A DNA stretch of 64,000 nt from Zymoseptoria tritici IPO323 (taxonomy: Eukaryota; Ascomycota; Dothideomycetes; Mycosphaerellales; Mycosphaerellaceae), in assembly GCF_000219625.1 (NCBI RefSeq), contig NC_018215.1:1116001-1180000 (forward strand), in the 5' to 3' direction. The notes below the pieces were generated by a model that was not told where the DNA came from, searched no databases, and was given only the letters and a program-made list of their open reading frames with translations. The translations under genes were made by a program, and so were the position numbers. Below, one piece after another: positions 10,833 to 24,994 of this stretch. Each line of letters starts with the position of its first letter. The stretch's first letter is position 1.

Positions 10833-13298
10833 ATGAGCCAGCAACATCAGATGGCCATGGGCGGCATGGGAGGGCCCGTCGGAGGAGGTTCCGCCCAGCC
10901 CGCCAACGCCGGCACGCCCACCAATTCTGCCAATGTCTACTCCGCCGACGCAGTGATCAAGAAACTCAACACATCCATCTACGAGTACCTCCTCTGTAAT
11001 GGCCACTACGAGGTCGCCCGCGCCTTCCACAAGGACCTTCCCATCGAAGAGAGCGTCAAGCAGTCGCCGAGCCAGCGGAACAACCAAGCAAATGGCGCCG
11101 ATGGGAACATGGACATGGACAGCAAAGAACACGTCAACATTTCCAAGCGGCCATCGGATCTGCCCGCTCCACATACCATGTCTGGAGAAGACGGTCCGTT
11201 TCTGCAAGACTGGTGGTGTCAATTTTGGGAGTTATATCATGGCAATCGCCAGCGAGGCAAGCCGACCGTATTAAACTACGTCGGTCAGCAGCGAGTCGCG
11301 CAAAAGGCTCGCACGGCACTGCTCGTGGATCCCAACGCGATGCAACGCGGGTACAGCATGATGAACAACGGCATGCCCGGGGGAGATATGAGACAAGCCG
11401 TGTTGAAGAATGGAATGTGAGTGGACTGAATGAGTGGAGACTTTGACGGCGATACATATTGACACCTCAATCCAGGAACGCACAGCAGCAACAACTCCAA
11501 CAGATGAAGCTGAGACAAGCTCAGGGTCAGGGTAATCCCATGCAGGGCAACCCAATGGAGCGTCAAGGTTCACAGATGGATCAGCGTGGATCGGGCTCAC
11601 CAAACAACGGTGACGCCCCATCGCCGAAGCGTCAGAGGCTCGACGGCAACATGCAGCAAAATCCGCAAGCACGACCCGGCCAACCCGGTCAAGGGCAAGG
11701 CGGCAATCCGGTGGGTTCCCCATTCAACCCTCCACCCTCTATCGAATCCCTCCCCGCATATACCCTTCAACTGCTCCGCGAGAAGAACCTCGATCCTAGC
11801 ATCATGTCCCACGAGCAACTCCTTAGCCTGTCCGCACAACCTACTAACATTCAAGTAAAGTCGATGGAGGTGTATTCGCAGTCCATTCAACAGCAAATGC
11901 AGGCCGCTATGCAAAAGACGGGTTCTAACGGCAACAAGGGAATGTCTCAGAATCCTCAACTCGGCCCCGGCGGCGCCGCGCACTCGAGCCCGATGAGCCA
12001 GCAAGGCATGGACGGCAACTCCTCGGAGTTCTACGCTCAGCAGCAGCGTATGGCCATGCCGCAGAACGGCGTTCCTGGCGCAGCACCTGGTCAGCAAGGC
12101 GCCAACAATGGCAATCACGCTCTGCAGGATTACCAGATGCAATTGATGCTCCTTGAACAGCAGAATAAGAAGAGGCTGTTGATGGCTCGACAAGAGCAGG
12201 AAACTCTGGCGCATCCTTCTGGCGGACCTCCCGGCGGACCACAAAATGGCGTGCAGTACGCTCCTGGCATGTCTCCTCAAGGTGGCAGAGATGGCCAGCC
12301 ACCGCAGAATCCCAACGACATGCAGCGCGGTACTCCGAATATGAAGAAGGCAGACATGTCCCCGAACGGTGGCGATATGACTGGCCGTGGCTCCCCGGCA
12401 CCAAACATGATGGACCCCAGCGCGATGAACCCGGCCATGCGACAACAGCTGATGATGCCAAATGGACAGATGATGCGGCCGCCATCTTCTCACCCAGCTT
12501 TGCAGGGCATGACGCCACAACAGCAGATGGAGATGATGCAGCGCGGCGCTCTGATGCAGAACGGCGGGTGGCAGGGTCAACAACCACCTCCGGGAATGAT
12601 GCAAGGTCAAGGTCAACCTGGTCCCGGTGGCCAGCCCGGCCAACAACCGAACATGACTCCACGACAGGGAAACATGCCTCCTCCGCCTGCTCCTCCTGCT
12701 GCAACAGGTGGAACGGGACCGAGCAGTCCTGCGCAGCAGCCACAGCCTCCGACGCCGGTTCAAGCGAACAAAGCCAAGCCTGGTGGGAAGAAGGACAACA
12801 AGAAGGTGAGTCTGAAGATCGCATTTGTGAATGTACATGAACTAACGTGTCGTCCAGGGCAACAACAAGAAAGGCCCAGCAGCCGCTGCATCCAACGACA
12901 CCACCGATCAGCCTCCCACACCGACTCCACCTCCGCCAGTCACGCCAAACAACGCCGCCTCCTTCAACCAAAATAAATCTCTGCAAATGCCCAACGGCGG
13001 AAACCAACCCGGTGGAGGTCCAAACCAGCAGCAACCCCACCCCAACGCACACAATGTCCAGCAGCAACAACAGCAGCAGCAACAGCAAAATCAGCAAAAC
13101 CAAGACATGGGCGTCGGCGCGCCATTCGGCGATCTCGGCGGCGATAGCCAGTTCAGCAATATGGATTTCGCGGCGCTGGACTCGGGCGATGTACTGGACA
13201 ATTTCGACTTTGACAGTTTCTTGAACAACAATGACGAGGGCGGCTTGGGCTTTGATGCGAACTTCGCGTTCGGAGATTCAATCGAGACGGATATTTAG
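10833..13298 (+). CDS. LisH transcriptional regulator, SomA/Flo8-like
   Basis: Three exons (10833-11416, 11476-12805, 12858-13298) with introns of 59 and 52 bp give 784 aa. The N-terminus has a LisH motif (ADAVIKKLNTSIYEYLLCNG) followed by the conserved block GPFLQDWWCQFWELYHGNR, the hallmark of the fungal Flo8/SomA/Som1 group. The rest is low-complexity Gln/Pro/Gly/Met-rich sequence with a polyQ run near residue 670. The acidic C-terminus (DFAALDSGDVLDNFDFDSF) looks like an activation domain. In Aspergillus and Magnaporthe the homologues act below cAMP/PKA to control adhesion, biofilm, conidiation and virulence; that role is carried over by homology. The second intron joins KDNKK to GNNKKGP in frame. 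Antisense ORFs of about 400 codons over exon 2 are compositional shadows. Confidence 0.88.
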
Positions 13299-14723
13299 GA
13301 GATTTCTGTTGATGAGTGGTCGAATCATGCTTTTGATGATGGGTGGGAGATGGATGGGCAGCGAGTTTGAGAGTGTTGACATGCCTTTTTTGTCCATCGA
13401 GTGAAGGCAGCGTCGCTATACTGCGACATCCACGGACCGCATGCACACGCCAACACTGCGGTACACGACGAGGACTTGCATCCTCACGCCAACATCGCGC
13501 CACGCCGCCATCAAATACCACATCCGCTACAAGCGCATCGCATCCTCCAATTGGACTGGACTCATATCGTGCCCTGCATGCTGCACCGCAACGCAGGCCG
13601 GGCACGACTGGTCGAGCTCCACGCTTGCACACATTAGGAGATGTGCACCTCCCAGTTCCATCCTGCAGTCCGGAGGCCCTCCTCGCCATTACCGCGTCGA
13701 TCACGATGCACACGTCCTCTGCCGGACGAAGGATGCCGATTTGTCTCCTACGCCTTTGAATACAGCCGCTCGCCCCGCTCCGTGGGGTACTTTCTTTTTT
13801 CCACTGTATGTTTTATCTCTATACCCCGAACCCACAAATCTCGAATGGGAAACGAAAGAGTTTCTTTGTACTTAATCTCTGCTTTATTCGCGGATTGCTG
13901 GATGATGGCGTTCTTGTTTTGAGAGAGCCGCGGAGGACAACGAGGACCATTCGTTCACCTGCCTGATCGGATCGGTAAGGGACGCCGTGAGGATTGGCGT
14001 TCGGCGCATTGGATCTGTGACTACGGACACGGATGGAGACGGAGGGAGAAGGACGAAGGAGCGAGAAAAGAATTGCGCTGCGTTTACGCTATCATTTTGC
14101 TTTTATCGTCGTCTTCGAACGACGTGGGATTCAGCTGCAGGGAAGGGGGCACATGTTGTTGGCTTGGGCGAGGATCGGTAGCTTCGAATCGACTCTGGTA
14201 TGAATATGGGTATAGGAAATATATTTGTTTTGACCTCTGCGCGTGTGGTTCCCCCCTTTCCCCATCGTTCCATCGCCTCGCTGTCTGTTGGTCTCGTGGG
14301 TTGTCTGCTTGGTGGGCGAGGGGTTCCTTTCAACGTTCACGGGCACTCGGGTGACGGTCTCGGTCTCTCTTACTGCGGCTGTTCAGTGCTCCTGACCGAA
14401 CGTGCCAGCTTATGAACCCGTCTTGCTACTGCAGGGTAGGAAAGAGGGACATGCTTCTTGTGCTCGACGAGCTCTACGTTAAACCGGTGGTCTTACTCTA
14501 CTTGGCTGGATGTCTGGCGTGAACTACGATGTCACAGCTCGGTATGACACACGACGGGTACAAATACTGGCAAGCCACAGTCTAGACACCAGACAGACGA
14601 AGGACTGAACCTCGCTTAGACTAATTTTCTACAAGACTCGTCATGATTCCATAAATCGTACCGTAAAACGCTAAATCAAATCTCAACTCTTCGCTCATCT
14701 TCTCGATCGCCCACCACACACCC
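13299..14723. other. Convergent 3' region, no gene seen
   Basis: This lies between the 3' ends of two convergent genes (LisH regulator plus, GFA protein minus). The ORFs within it are short, overlapping and motif-free. It may hold a long 3' UTR of the regulator. Confidence 0.5.
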
Positions 14724-15721
14724 TCACGAATCAACCCTCTGCCTCTTCGCCACACTCCCTCTCAACTCCGGCGAGTCCGGCATCTCCTCATCATCACCGC
14801 CGGCCATCCCATCAATCTCCGTCACCTCCCACCTCACGCTCATCGTACCGTCCCGCGAAGTATGCCCGCCCACCTGCCTTTTGATCCGTCCGAAACGGCT
14901 GTGCTCGACGAGTTCTTCAAAGTAGGGGATTCCGCGACTCGTCATGCGGTGCGGTGGGCGGGTGGACGTAGTCCTGGGAACCATTGCGTCTGGCTCTTCT
15001 TCGGCGGGGGTTCTGTCCGTTCCTTCTGTTTCGTAGGCTGAACTGTCGTCCGAACTGCTGTCGGGGAGGATTCCGAGTTCTTCCAACCGTTCTAGGCTCT
15101 CGTCTTCCAGAGATCCCAGGGTGACGTCCAACCAATCCTCACTTCCTCCTGCTCGGTCCTTGATCTGCGTTCCTCCCTCTTCCCAAGCCGTCAAGTGCGT
15201 CCCGCAAAATCCGCAAAATTGTCTCCGCACCGGCGGATCGGTAATCTTCCTCGATGAAGCGGGCGTGTGGAAAGTGCGTTTTATCGCCGAGTGGGACTCA
15301 TCGGGAAAGAGCGCGTGCGTCGTGCTGTGGTAGTGGGCGAGGGGAACGCGGAGCCAGGCTGTTATGGGAGTTGCTTGGGTGCGGCCTGGCGTTCAAGGAA
15401 TCATCAGTGTTGAGCAGGCAAGTATCGTTTCTCAGCAGTCTCGACAGAACGCTTACGGTAGGATGTGCTGTTGTCGAAGAAGACTTGTGGAAGAGGGGAA
15501 GAGGTGCGGTTGACGAGAATGGTGTATTGGTTTCGTTGGCAGGCGCAGGAGCCGAAGAGGTGATTCGTTTCGGACATTGTGCAAGTCGCAGTGGAGATGT
15601 TATGAAGAAAGAGGGAGTGGATGATTGGCTTTGTTTTTGTTGTGGGTGAGGTCGCAATGGTGGAAGTCGCAGAGAGGTCCGAGAGCTTTGGAGCTTTCGA
15701 CGGCCTTACGTCATCGTTCAT
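14724..15721 (-). CDS. GFA/CENP-V domain protein with acidic tail
   Basis: Two exons (15721-15457, 15385-14724) with a 71-bp intron (GTAAGC...GCCAG) give 308 aa. The zinc-binding layout of the GFA (glutathione-dependent formaldehyde-activating enzyme-like / CENP-V) fold is visible: FGSCACQRNQY early, HYHSTTHALF in the middle and FCGFCGTHLTAWEE after the splice. Most small GFA proteins end soon after the CxxCGT motif. Here about 150 more residues follow, Ser/Asp/Glu-rich, with a late conserved-looking segment (GRIKRQVGGHTSRDGTMSVRWEV) and a basic end (KRQRV) that could be a nuclear signal. Substrate unknown. MSETNHLF, just before the zinc motif, is an alternative start. Confidence 0.8.
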
Positions 15722-15973
15722 GTTTTGACGACGACGGCGATGTCGGAGATTCGACGGCAGAATTGATGGAACATTCGATCGATGTTTGTAGTACTCGGCA
15801 GCTACAATCCGCAGCAAGAACATTGTCCATGCACATCATGCTCAATTTTCATTCACTCAAAGTGTACGCTAAGGTACCACGCTAAGCAACAGGAATCGCT
15901 TCTTACGGAAGTCTCGTCGAAGTTCGAAACGCTAAATGACCGATATACGCTATACAATCCTCACCAGGCAACA

Positions 15974-17494
15974 CTAGAATCCAAGAATCTCATTCGCCCT
16001 CGCCATCACCTTCTTCTGACCAACCGTAAGCCCACTCTCATTTCCATCCCAAGCCTTCAGCCCGAAAGCCTGCATCCCACGATCCGGATTGACTTTCCTC
16101 ACATCTTCCAAGCCCGGTCGTCCTACATGCTGCGACTCTCCAATCCCGCCTCCAAAGTCCGGACATGGCGTGCCGTTCAAAAACGCTTCTCTCTGCCTCA
16201 CCACAAACGCAGCATTCGACTCCGTCAACGGACACGCAGGAATATACAAAACGCTGCTGTCCGACTTGCCGGCGTGGACTTTGTCGACCGCGTGGATAGT
16301 ATCGCAATGCCAGCTAACGTAGTCACCCGGGTTGACGCGAGGCATGTGTACCATTGAACTGGGTAGGTTGAGGTGCGGGTGGAGTTGTGCGTTGAGTTCT
16401 TGTCCGTGGCCGTACGAGGCGCCTTGCAGCCAGGAGGTCTGGGTGGCGTCCAGCGTCCAATTGTTCGGGGCTAGAAAGGCTTCTTCGTAGGTCTCGGATG
16501 TTGGGTCTTGAGCTAGTTTCTTGGGCGAGAAGAATGGTCGCAGTAGGTAGTATGCTGTGGCACGGCTGAGGAGTGGGTTCACCAGTAGCGTTCCTTCGTA
16601 TGGACCGGTCGTGCTCAATGACAGCCAGCCCTGATACATGCGGAACATGCTGCATGCACCAACGCCTTGGTAAAGATCCGACACGACGGGTATTCTGCAG
16701 CTCGACTCCCACGGATCATAGTTCTCCCAGTTTCCTTTCCAGATCTCCTCGTACACCTTGCCTCGCCCGTAGCCATCCGGCTCCCATCTCTCGCACGATC
16801 CACCGTCAACATGTGGTCCCAACGCAAACTTGGCATCTCCCGGCATGCGCATTCGTAGGCGATCAGCGTAGATCATCGGGTGGCTGGACGAAATTAGAGC
16901 GTTAGGATCCCTTGAGTGCCAGAACTCCATCAAAAAGCGCTGGGCTTTGATCAGATTCGGATTTGAGCGGGCTTTGATTTGTGCGGGAGACCAGTACAAC
17001 TCGTAGACTTGCGGATTGTCTGCAGGAAAAGCTTTGGTGTGCGGATTCGCTTCGAGGTAGGCTCTCAATTCGTTTTTCAGTCCCAGCGCATCTTGCTGAG
17101 GTATAATATTGCGAATAACAGCAACGCCTCGCTTCTTGTGTTCTGCTCGAAACTCCGGTGAAGCGTGGTCAATGTCCTGGAAGTCGATCTCTGGGATGAT
17201 CCGAGATCCTTGCTCTGCTATCAGAGGTATCTCCTCCCGAAGAGAAGCTAGCAGGCGGTTCCAGGAATCGTATAGGGCCTCTTCGTGGCCAGCAATGAGT
17301 TGAGCTTTGAGGTCTGCGAACCGTGGCTCGAGCGGCACGAATTGCTGGCCGGAAAGCGAAGCAAACGCATCGGAGATGTCACCTTCACGCTTCTGTACTG
17401 CTGCCGTTCCAGCATTTCGGATGATGTATGGGGGAGTGAGGCGCTTCGAGGCGCGAATGCCCGCTCGTACGCTGGGAGTCAGCAGAGATGCCAT
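15974..17494 (-). CDS. DUF1479 protein, Fe(II)/2OG-oxygenase-like
   Basis: A single exon of 506 aa. It matches the DUF1479/YbiU family: GVAVIRNIIP near residue 125, the metal-site H-x-D in GPHVDGGSCERW (His about 228, Asp about 230), and a distal WHCDTIHAVDKVH containing the second metal His. The family has the double-stranded beta-helix fold of iron/2-oxoglutarate oxygenases; substrates are unknown in fungi. The start chosen is MASLLTPSVRAG (17494). The first 30 residues are basic with few acids, so a mitochondrial presequence is possible. The frame is open further upstream to 17869, but without family character. It is divergent from the beta-glucosidase gene; whether they share regulation is unknown. 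Confidence 0.85.
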   Translation of the reverse strand: MASLLTPSVRAGIRASKRLTPPYIIRNAGTAAVQKREGDISDAFASLSGQQFVPLEPRFADLKAQLIAGHEEALYDSWNRLLASLREEIPLIAEQGSRIIPEIDFQDIDHASPEFRAEHKKRGVAVIRNIIPQQDALGLKNELRAYLEANPHTKAFPADNPQVYELYWSPAQIKARSNPNLIKAQRFLMEFWHSRDPNALISSSHPMIYADRLRMRMPGDAKFALGPHVDGGSCERWEPDGYGRGKVYEEIWKGNWENYDPWESSCRIPVVSDLYQGVGACSMFRMYQGWLSLSTTGPYEGTLLVNPLLSRATAYYLLRPFFSPKKLAQDPTSETYEEAFLAPNNWTLDATQTSWLQGASYGHGQELNAQLHPHLNLPSSMVHMPRVNPGDYVSWHCDTIHAVDKVHAGKSDSSVLYIPACPLTESNAAFVVRQREAFLNGTPCPDFGGGIGESQHVGRPGLEDVRKVNPDRGMQAFGLKAWDGNESGLTVGQKKVMARANEILGF

Positions 17495-18217
17495 GGTTGT
17501 TGAGAGGAGCGAAAAACCGGGAATGAGATGGTAGTGGACTATCACTTGACCTTCGTGGGTATTGTTGATACTTATCCACTGCTCGAGGAATCTCACTCTG
17601 CCCATATGCCGGCAGTCGCCGCCATGATGTTGGTTGGCCGCTTCGAAGAAGTCGAGGTTGGTGAGGTGAGGCGAGCGGCAGAGCCCAAACAAGTAGCGAT
17701 GCCGCCGCCAAGATGGCGGCTTTCCCGATTGAGAGCGGAATACGCGGAATCTCGAGAGCCGTCTTGAGCTTTGACAGAACGTCGACACAAGATAGTGGAC
17801 ATGTATCTCTCTGGCAAGTCGACTGAACGGACTCCTCTTATGCAAGATCGAGCAGTTCTTTCTCTCCACTGCCGGTATAACTGATCATCATCTCTTGTGG
17901 CGTCAACCTCTCTCTCCGGCTATACGCGCCGAATTGCCGACTGCTGTATGGTACAGCCTATATAGGCTGCAGCTGTCAACACCGGCTCAATGCAGACCTG
18001 CCGGGGTCGCGTACGCTGCTTAACGAAACGTCATGTCGACCTTACTGCGGTGAGACTTGCACCGTGTCGGCTCAGTGTTGAGGTGGCAGAGATATATAGG
18101 CTGTCGGTCTGTGTGCTGGGTGCCATTGACTGGACCAACTGATTTTGTCGAAGACAGGTCGAAAAAGGAATTTCCGTTTCAGCAAGCTTCCTCTCTTGAT
18201 TCCGACTTTCCGGCACG
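17495..18217. promoter_or_regulatory. Divergent promoter, DUF1479 / GH1
   Basis: This is 723 bp between divergent starts. A TATA-like stretch (AGATATATAGGC) lies at about 18090-18101, roughly 120 bp before the GH1 start. No other site is assigned. Confidence 0.45.
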
Positions 18218-20133
<1,916 letters not shown>

Positions 20134-23100
20134 GTTAGCTTCATAGCAGCGAGGGTTTGATGAGATGCGCCGGGAGATTAATGTTCATGTTCTGGGCTGG
20201 CCGGATGTAGATATGACCGGCAGCGGCGTGATTGTGACTGATATGACCCGAGATTAGCGTTGTGAGTGGAAGAATGATGGGTCGGAGCGATCCCTTCCCA
20301 CTAGTCTGGTGATATCTGCCGGTGCCTGTCTGTGGTTGTGCGTATATGTCCAGATGTACAGATGTACAGATGTATCGTCGTACTTTCCAATGCACATCTG
20401 TCTGAAGCTCGGATCGCATGCGGCTTGCGGAGAGAAGGCGGCGATGATGCTCGTGCTCCGATAGTGTGGTTGCTGGTTGTTACAGGCCTTCTGATATGGA
20501 TGGATCAAGGCTTGGGGAAGTTCGGAACGGAGATCGATGTTCCTTGTTCCATGTAATAGTGGTGGCCAGGACATGATAGCGATCGTGGATGGTCGTGCGT
20601 TTATCTTTGTGATGAGCTGGAGCTTCGATCAAAATAGCTGTGATAACGAAACGATCTTCAGAGAATTATGATGCAAGATGGTGAACTCAGTCTTTGCGAA
20701 AGAAAGAGACGTACTCGGCGTCATTCGTGTAATCGCCTCTTCGCAGACCATCGGAGAGTTCGTTTCAGGTTCGTCTCGAAACCTCTCAGACGGATGTCTA
20801 CGAGCTGCATACATGCCCAACCGTTATGCGCTAGCACAATGCGTGGTAATCCGTGGCTGTCATCAGCTATACCGATGCAGGTTGGCGAGGAATCGGACGG
20901 CTCGATTGGGTGCTGAAACAATAGAATGTAGAACCAACCACGATCGTGCCGTGGTTCTATGACCTTGCAGCTATATGTGAGACTGTGAGTGAAGCGGACG
21001 GACAAACATTGAGTAAACTTTGACGAAATGCCGCCTTGAAGGACTTGCATGTCGTGGAGCATCCGACCGCAATGCCGTGGCAGTCTGTCGGAGCTTGCAT
21101 TCCGCTCATGCACCTGCATTGCAAGCTGACTTGGTCGTGTACACCTCGTTGAGTCCGCAAGAATCGACTCTTGTCGCGGTATCCAGAGAGCGGTAGGCGA
21201 TATACGACACGCGAGTATGCTTGCCGAACAATACGGATCGTGATCGGCCGACAAAGAAACATTAGCTGCCTCGGTTTGAAACATGGTCCTCCCTGTCGGT
21301 ACTCTTGAAGACGGACTCATCTGTGGACTCGGATTGCCGGGTTCGCATGCATATCCTTCGTGCAAGAGTATTTGACATCTTGACTCCCATTACATGCCAA
21401 AAAGGCAGGTGCACAAGTTGTAGCGCGTAGCAGTGCGCCATTGATGTCGCGAGGCGTTCGGTTATGAGGGAATGCGGTGCCGGTCGAGCCCCATCACGTT
21501 CGGCCGCGAAATTTGATCAGGCTCGAGGGAAGGTCTAGCCTCTCAGCTGCAAGATGGTGAGCTTAAAGTTTTGGGGGCGGAAATCGATTGCTTTGGTCAT
21601 ATTGACGAGTGGAGAACAGCTGCCCGCCATCTTCTAGGCAGCTCGTATCACGCACATGGCGTCCGAACATGGCGTCCAGAGGGCAGACACGGTCCGATGT
21701 CAGATCCGCGTGACGAAGCGTGGCGTTCGCGGTATAAGAGCACCGCTTCTGCTTGGAACGACATATAGATCGTGCCTCGATGTGGTTGTTGTTGTCGAGA
21801 GAAGAACCCCTGTATAGTCTGTGCAGAGAAGGCACCGGGCACTCGGCGCCGCCTAAGGATTAGCTCATCACACGGAAGAGGCTACCTCCTAGCTGGGTAT
21901 GGGGCGATCCGGGTGGTGGTGAAACGATCGTGATACTCGCGAGGAGATCCAGGATGTGATGTAATGCAAGACAATGACTCGCGGGCGGAGAAGCCGGAGA
22001 AGAGGAAAAGCAACAAGTGGAATCTCGTGGGCACGGCTGGTCGTAGCGTCCCGGAGACTAGCGTGGCCAGGCGCACAGCGGCGCGGAAGCTACCTGGTAC
22101 CTTAGATCTCGGTACAAATCATCAAATGCCCTGGGAAGTGAGATCTCATCAATTCTCGGCGAGGTCCAGCCGAAAGCGGGTCCCCACCGAAAAACGTCGC
22201 AGCATTTGCCATTGGTCCTTCTCCACCCCGCCTCCACACTCCCACATCATGCCGCGGCAGTGCACGAAAGAGGCCATATCTTCGGACGAGCGCGGCCGTC
22301 CCATCAGGGTGAATATCAGTACCGAGAGAATGGATCGCATAAAGGACGACGTACGGGCAAGTCCTAGAGCATCACAACTCATCGCCGAGCCAACAGCGAT
22401 CCGATCGCTGCTCATATGCCACCATACGCCGCTTTTGGCGCGGGCTGGGCCTCTCGGACCACGGGGAGACGGGCAAACCTAGAAGCAAGGCCAGGCCGAG
22501 GATTCACAAATTGACGTCGAGAATTGGACCCCTCTCTCTTGCCTTTCCCCTCCTACTCTGGCTCTGCCAACGCTGGATCGTGGCTCTGATGTCGTCTCCG
22601 TCAGCCTCTTGCTGACATTTATTGTCTCACCCCAAGCAAGCCTCGGGTCCTTGCGTCCAGCCGGCACACCCTCGCTCCACACCGTGATCTGCACTCCAGA
22701 TCTCAACGGGTCCGGATTGTTGGCAGTTGCAAGGTTACCAGGAAAGTCGCCGGTATTGCAGCTGCCACTTCGCATGGGAGAGCTGTTGGGAAGGGGTGAG
22801 GTCCTCTTAACAATCCTCGACTATAGCCTGGTTGTTCTCACGAGTAAGTGGTCAGCGTTGTTCCTGGCGATCCGGAATTTGGAGGCTGTGGTGTTTTGTG
22901 GTGGCTACCTGTCACCATTGAGGCGCTCCCAATCGGTATAAGCTCTCGTTTCTGCAGCGATGTGCCCTGCCGGCGCCGCCACAGACATCCTTGTCATTCG
23001 ACGATCCGCGCAGCTCCCGGGAGTATTGTTCCCAAACGCTTATCCCAGCACATAAGCTGACTTTCGTCTGGGATTCGGTCTACGGGTCTAGATTTAGGCT

Positions 23101-23723
23101 CCATTAGCGCCACCGACGTTGAAACGCAGCGAGAACCTTCATCTTCGCCGGCGCATTTCACAGACTGGTGAGTGGGAGCGGCAGGCGTGAAGGGATAGGC
23201 CTGTGCGCGTACCTGCGCTCCGTGCTCCCGGCGAGCTATGCCGCCTGCACGAGCACATGCAGGCGGCAAGGATGTTGGGCTTCGACCGGCTCGAGCTGTG
23301 ACCGCATCGATGAATCCCCGGTCCCTACCGTACCCGCCTGGCCATTGCGCACCACTGTCGCAACTAAGGCTATAGTCATACGCTATTAGGAGCAGCATCT
23401 CACTCAACTCCCGCCCGTTGGTGTTATTGCCTCTCTTTTCTGTTAATACTCCACACCACCGCGCCGCAAAACTCCAATGCTTCTTGGAAGGTTCATAAAC
23501 CCCTTCGATGCTGGACTGAACACACATATACTCCATCCGTGAACTCCTCGTCTGGTCTTCCTGACTTCCAAAACATCCAAGCTCCATCATATCCACTGCC
23601 GGACCAACCGCACGGCCATCATCACCAGCCGTGATCGATTCATCCCTCGACCTCAAACTACCCATACATCATCAATTGATACGCCATTGCATTGAGACCG
23701 TTGTCTCCCCGTCGCTACCATCA
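20134..23723. other. 3.6-kb gene-poor interval
   Basis: I see no gene. The only ORFs are short or overlap on opposite strands with no motif. A small repeat of CAGATGTA (three tandem units) occurs near 20351-20374. The last several hundred bases before 23724 probably include the bZIP gene's promoter and leader. It is the longest empty stretch outside the retroelement block. Confidence 0.5.
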
Positions 23724-24994
23724 ATGACGTGCGTTATTTCCACCGGACCTTGGCACCATTTCAACGACCACGTTCCATGGTCACCGATGAACTCCGACAC
23801 GATGGGCCATCCTGCCTTTGACTCCAAGCCACACTCCCAAGGATACGTTTCCGCAGGCTCCGACACCCGGAAGTCATCCTCCAGCGGTGGGAAGAAGCGC
23901 GCCTCCCGCGCAGGAACCAGGAGCGTGACTACCTTGTCCGCTGCTCAGCTGGAGCGTAAGCGTGCCAATGATCGGGAAGCCCAGCGAGCCATTCGCCAAA
24001 GGACCAAGGACCACATTGACCACTTGGAACGTAGTATGAATGACCTCCGTGGTACCCAGGAAGCCCATGAAAAGATTGCACACATCGCCCAACAACGGAA
24101 TCGTGAACTGGAAGACGAGAACGCCTACTTGCGAAGCAAGCTTCAAGAGGCCGGCGTTCCTGTCAACCTTCCACCACCTTCTGAAGGTGAGTCAGTGGCA
24201 GAGATGAACAGCAGAACAAATGTACTGACTTTATGAACTCAGCTCAACGACAATCCGAAGCAGTACTTCTACCCTTGCCTTCAGTATCGCCTTTGCAACG
24301 CCAAAGTCCGCACTCCACACCGAGCACTCACTCCATGACAACACAATCATCCAACTCCCGCCATGGATCATGGCAACACCAAGTCTCAGGATTCGGACCC
24401 AATGCCAGCGCTCCAATGACCATGCCAGGTGCCGTATCAGTTGCAAGCGCACCGAATGTGACAGCCTGGAGATCAGAGCATCCCATGCCAGACCCGATGA
24501 GCGCGACCTCTTCATCGTCATACGCACCGAACGATCGAGTCGAGTGGCCGGCCAACGGCGCACCGTACCAATACGTAAACCAAGACCCATCAAGATCACA
24601 GCAATACGACTCTGCTCCTCTTCCACACCACCAAGGCTATCAGCAGGCACCCGTCCAGCATTACGCCAACGGGTCTGCTCAGCAGCAACCTTATACTCAA
24701 ATGGGCGGACAAACGGAGTTCCCAAGCATCTCAGTGTCCTCCAGTCCGACCACCTACCAAGTGCAGGCACAACCCACCTTCAATCAACCACCAAACTTCC
24801 AGGTCGCTCCCATGCAGGTCCCAGCAGGTGCAAGCGAGTACAGCTCTCCCCACGGCCATATGCAGCCCCCGCCTCTTCCGAACGCCTCTTATCCTGGTCA
24901 CGCCGAACAGCAGCAGCAGACATATGGAGCACAACAGTACCGCGACGAGACTGCCAACCGATCCTACTCGCTCTCGCAGTACCCCACTGCTTAA
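23724..24994 (+). CDS. bZIP transcription factor
   Basis: Two exons (23724-24186, 24243-24994) with a 56-bp intron give 404 aa. The basic region ERKRANDREAQRAIRQRTK (about residues 77-95) runs directly into a leucine-zipper-like coiled coil (heptad Leu/Ile near 101, 108, 129 and 136). This is the fungal variant with AQRAIRQR in place of the canonical AA-x-x-CR. The C-terminal half is Gln/Pro/Ser-rich with no DUF3425 domain that I can recognise. Likely a nuclear DNA-binding regulator; target unknown. The frame is open to an upstream Met at 23631; I chose the MTCVIS start, and MNSDTM is a further option. Confidence 0.85.

Noticed and set aside
11597..13103. Two minus-strand ORFs of about 400 codons antisense to the LisH regulator
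   Set aside because: They mirror the repetitive Gln/Met/Gly codons of the real gene, have no motif, and overlap each other in different frames.
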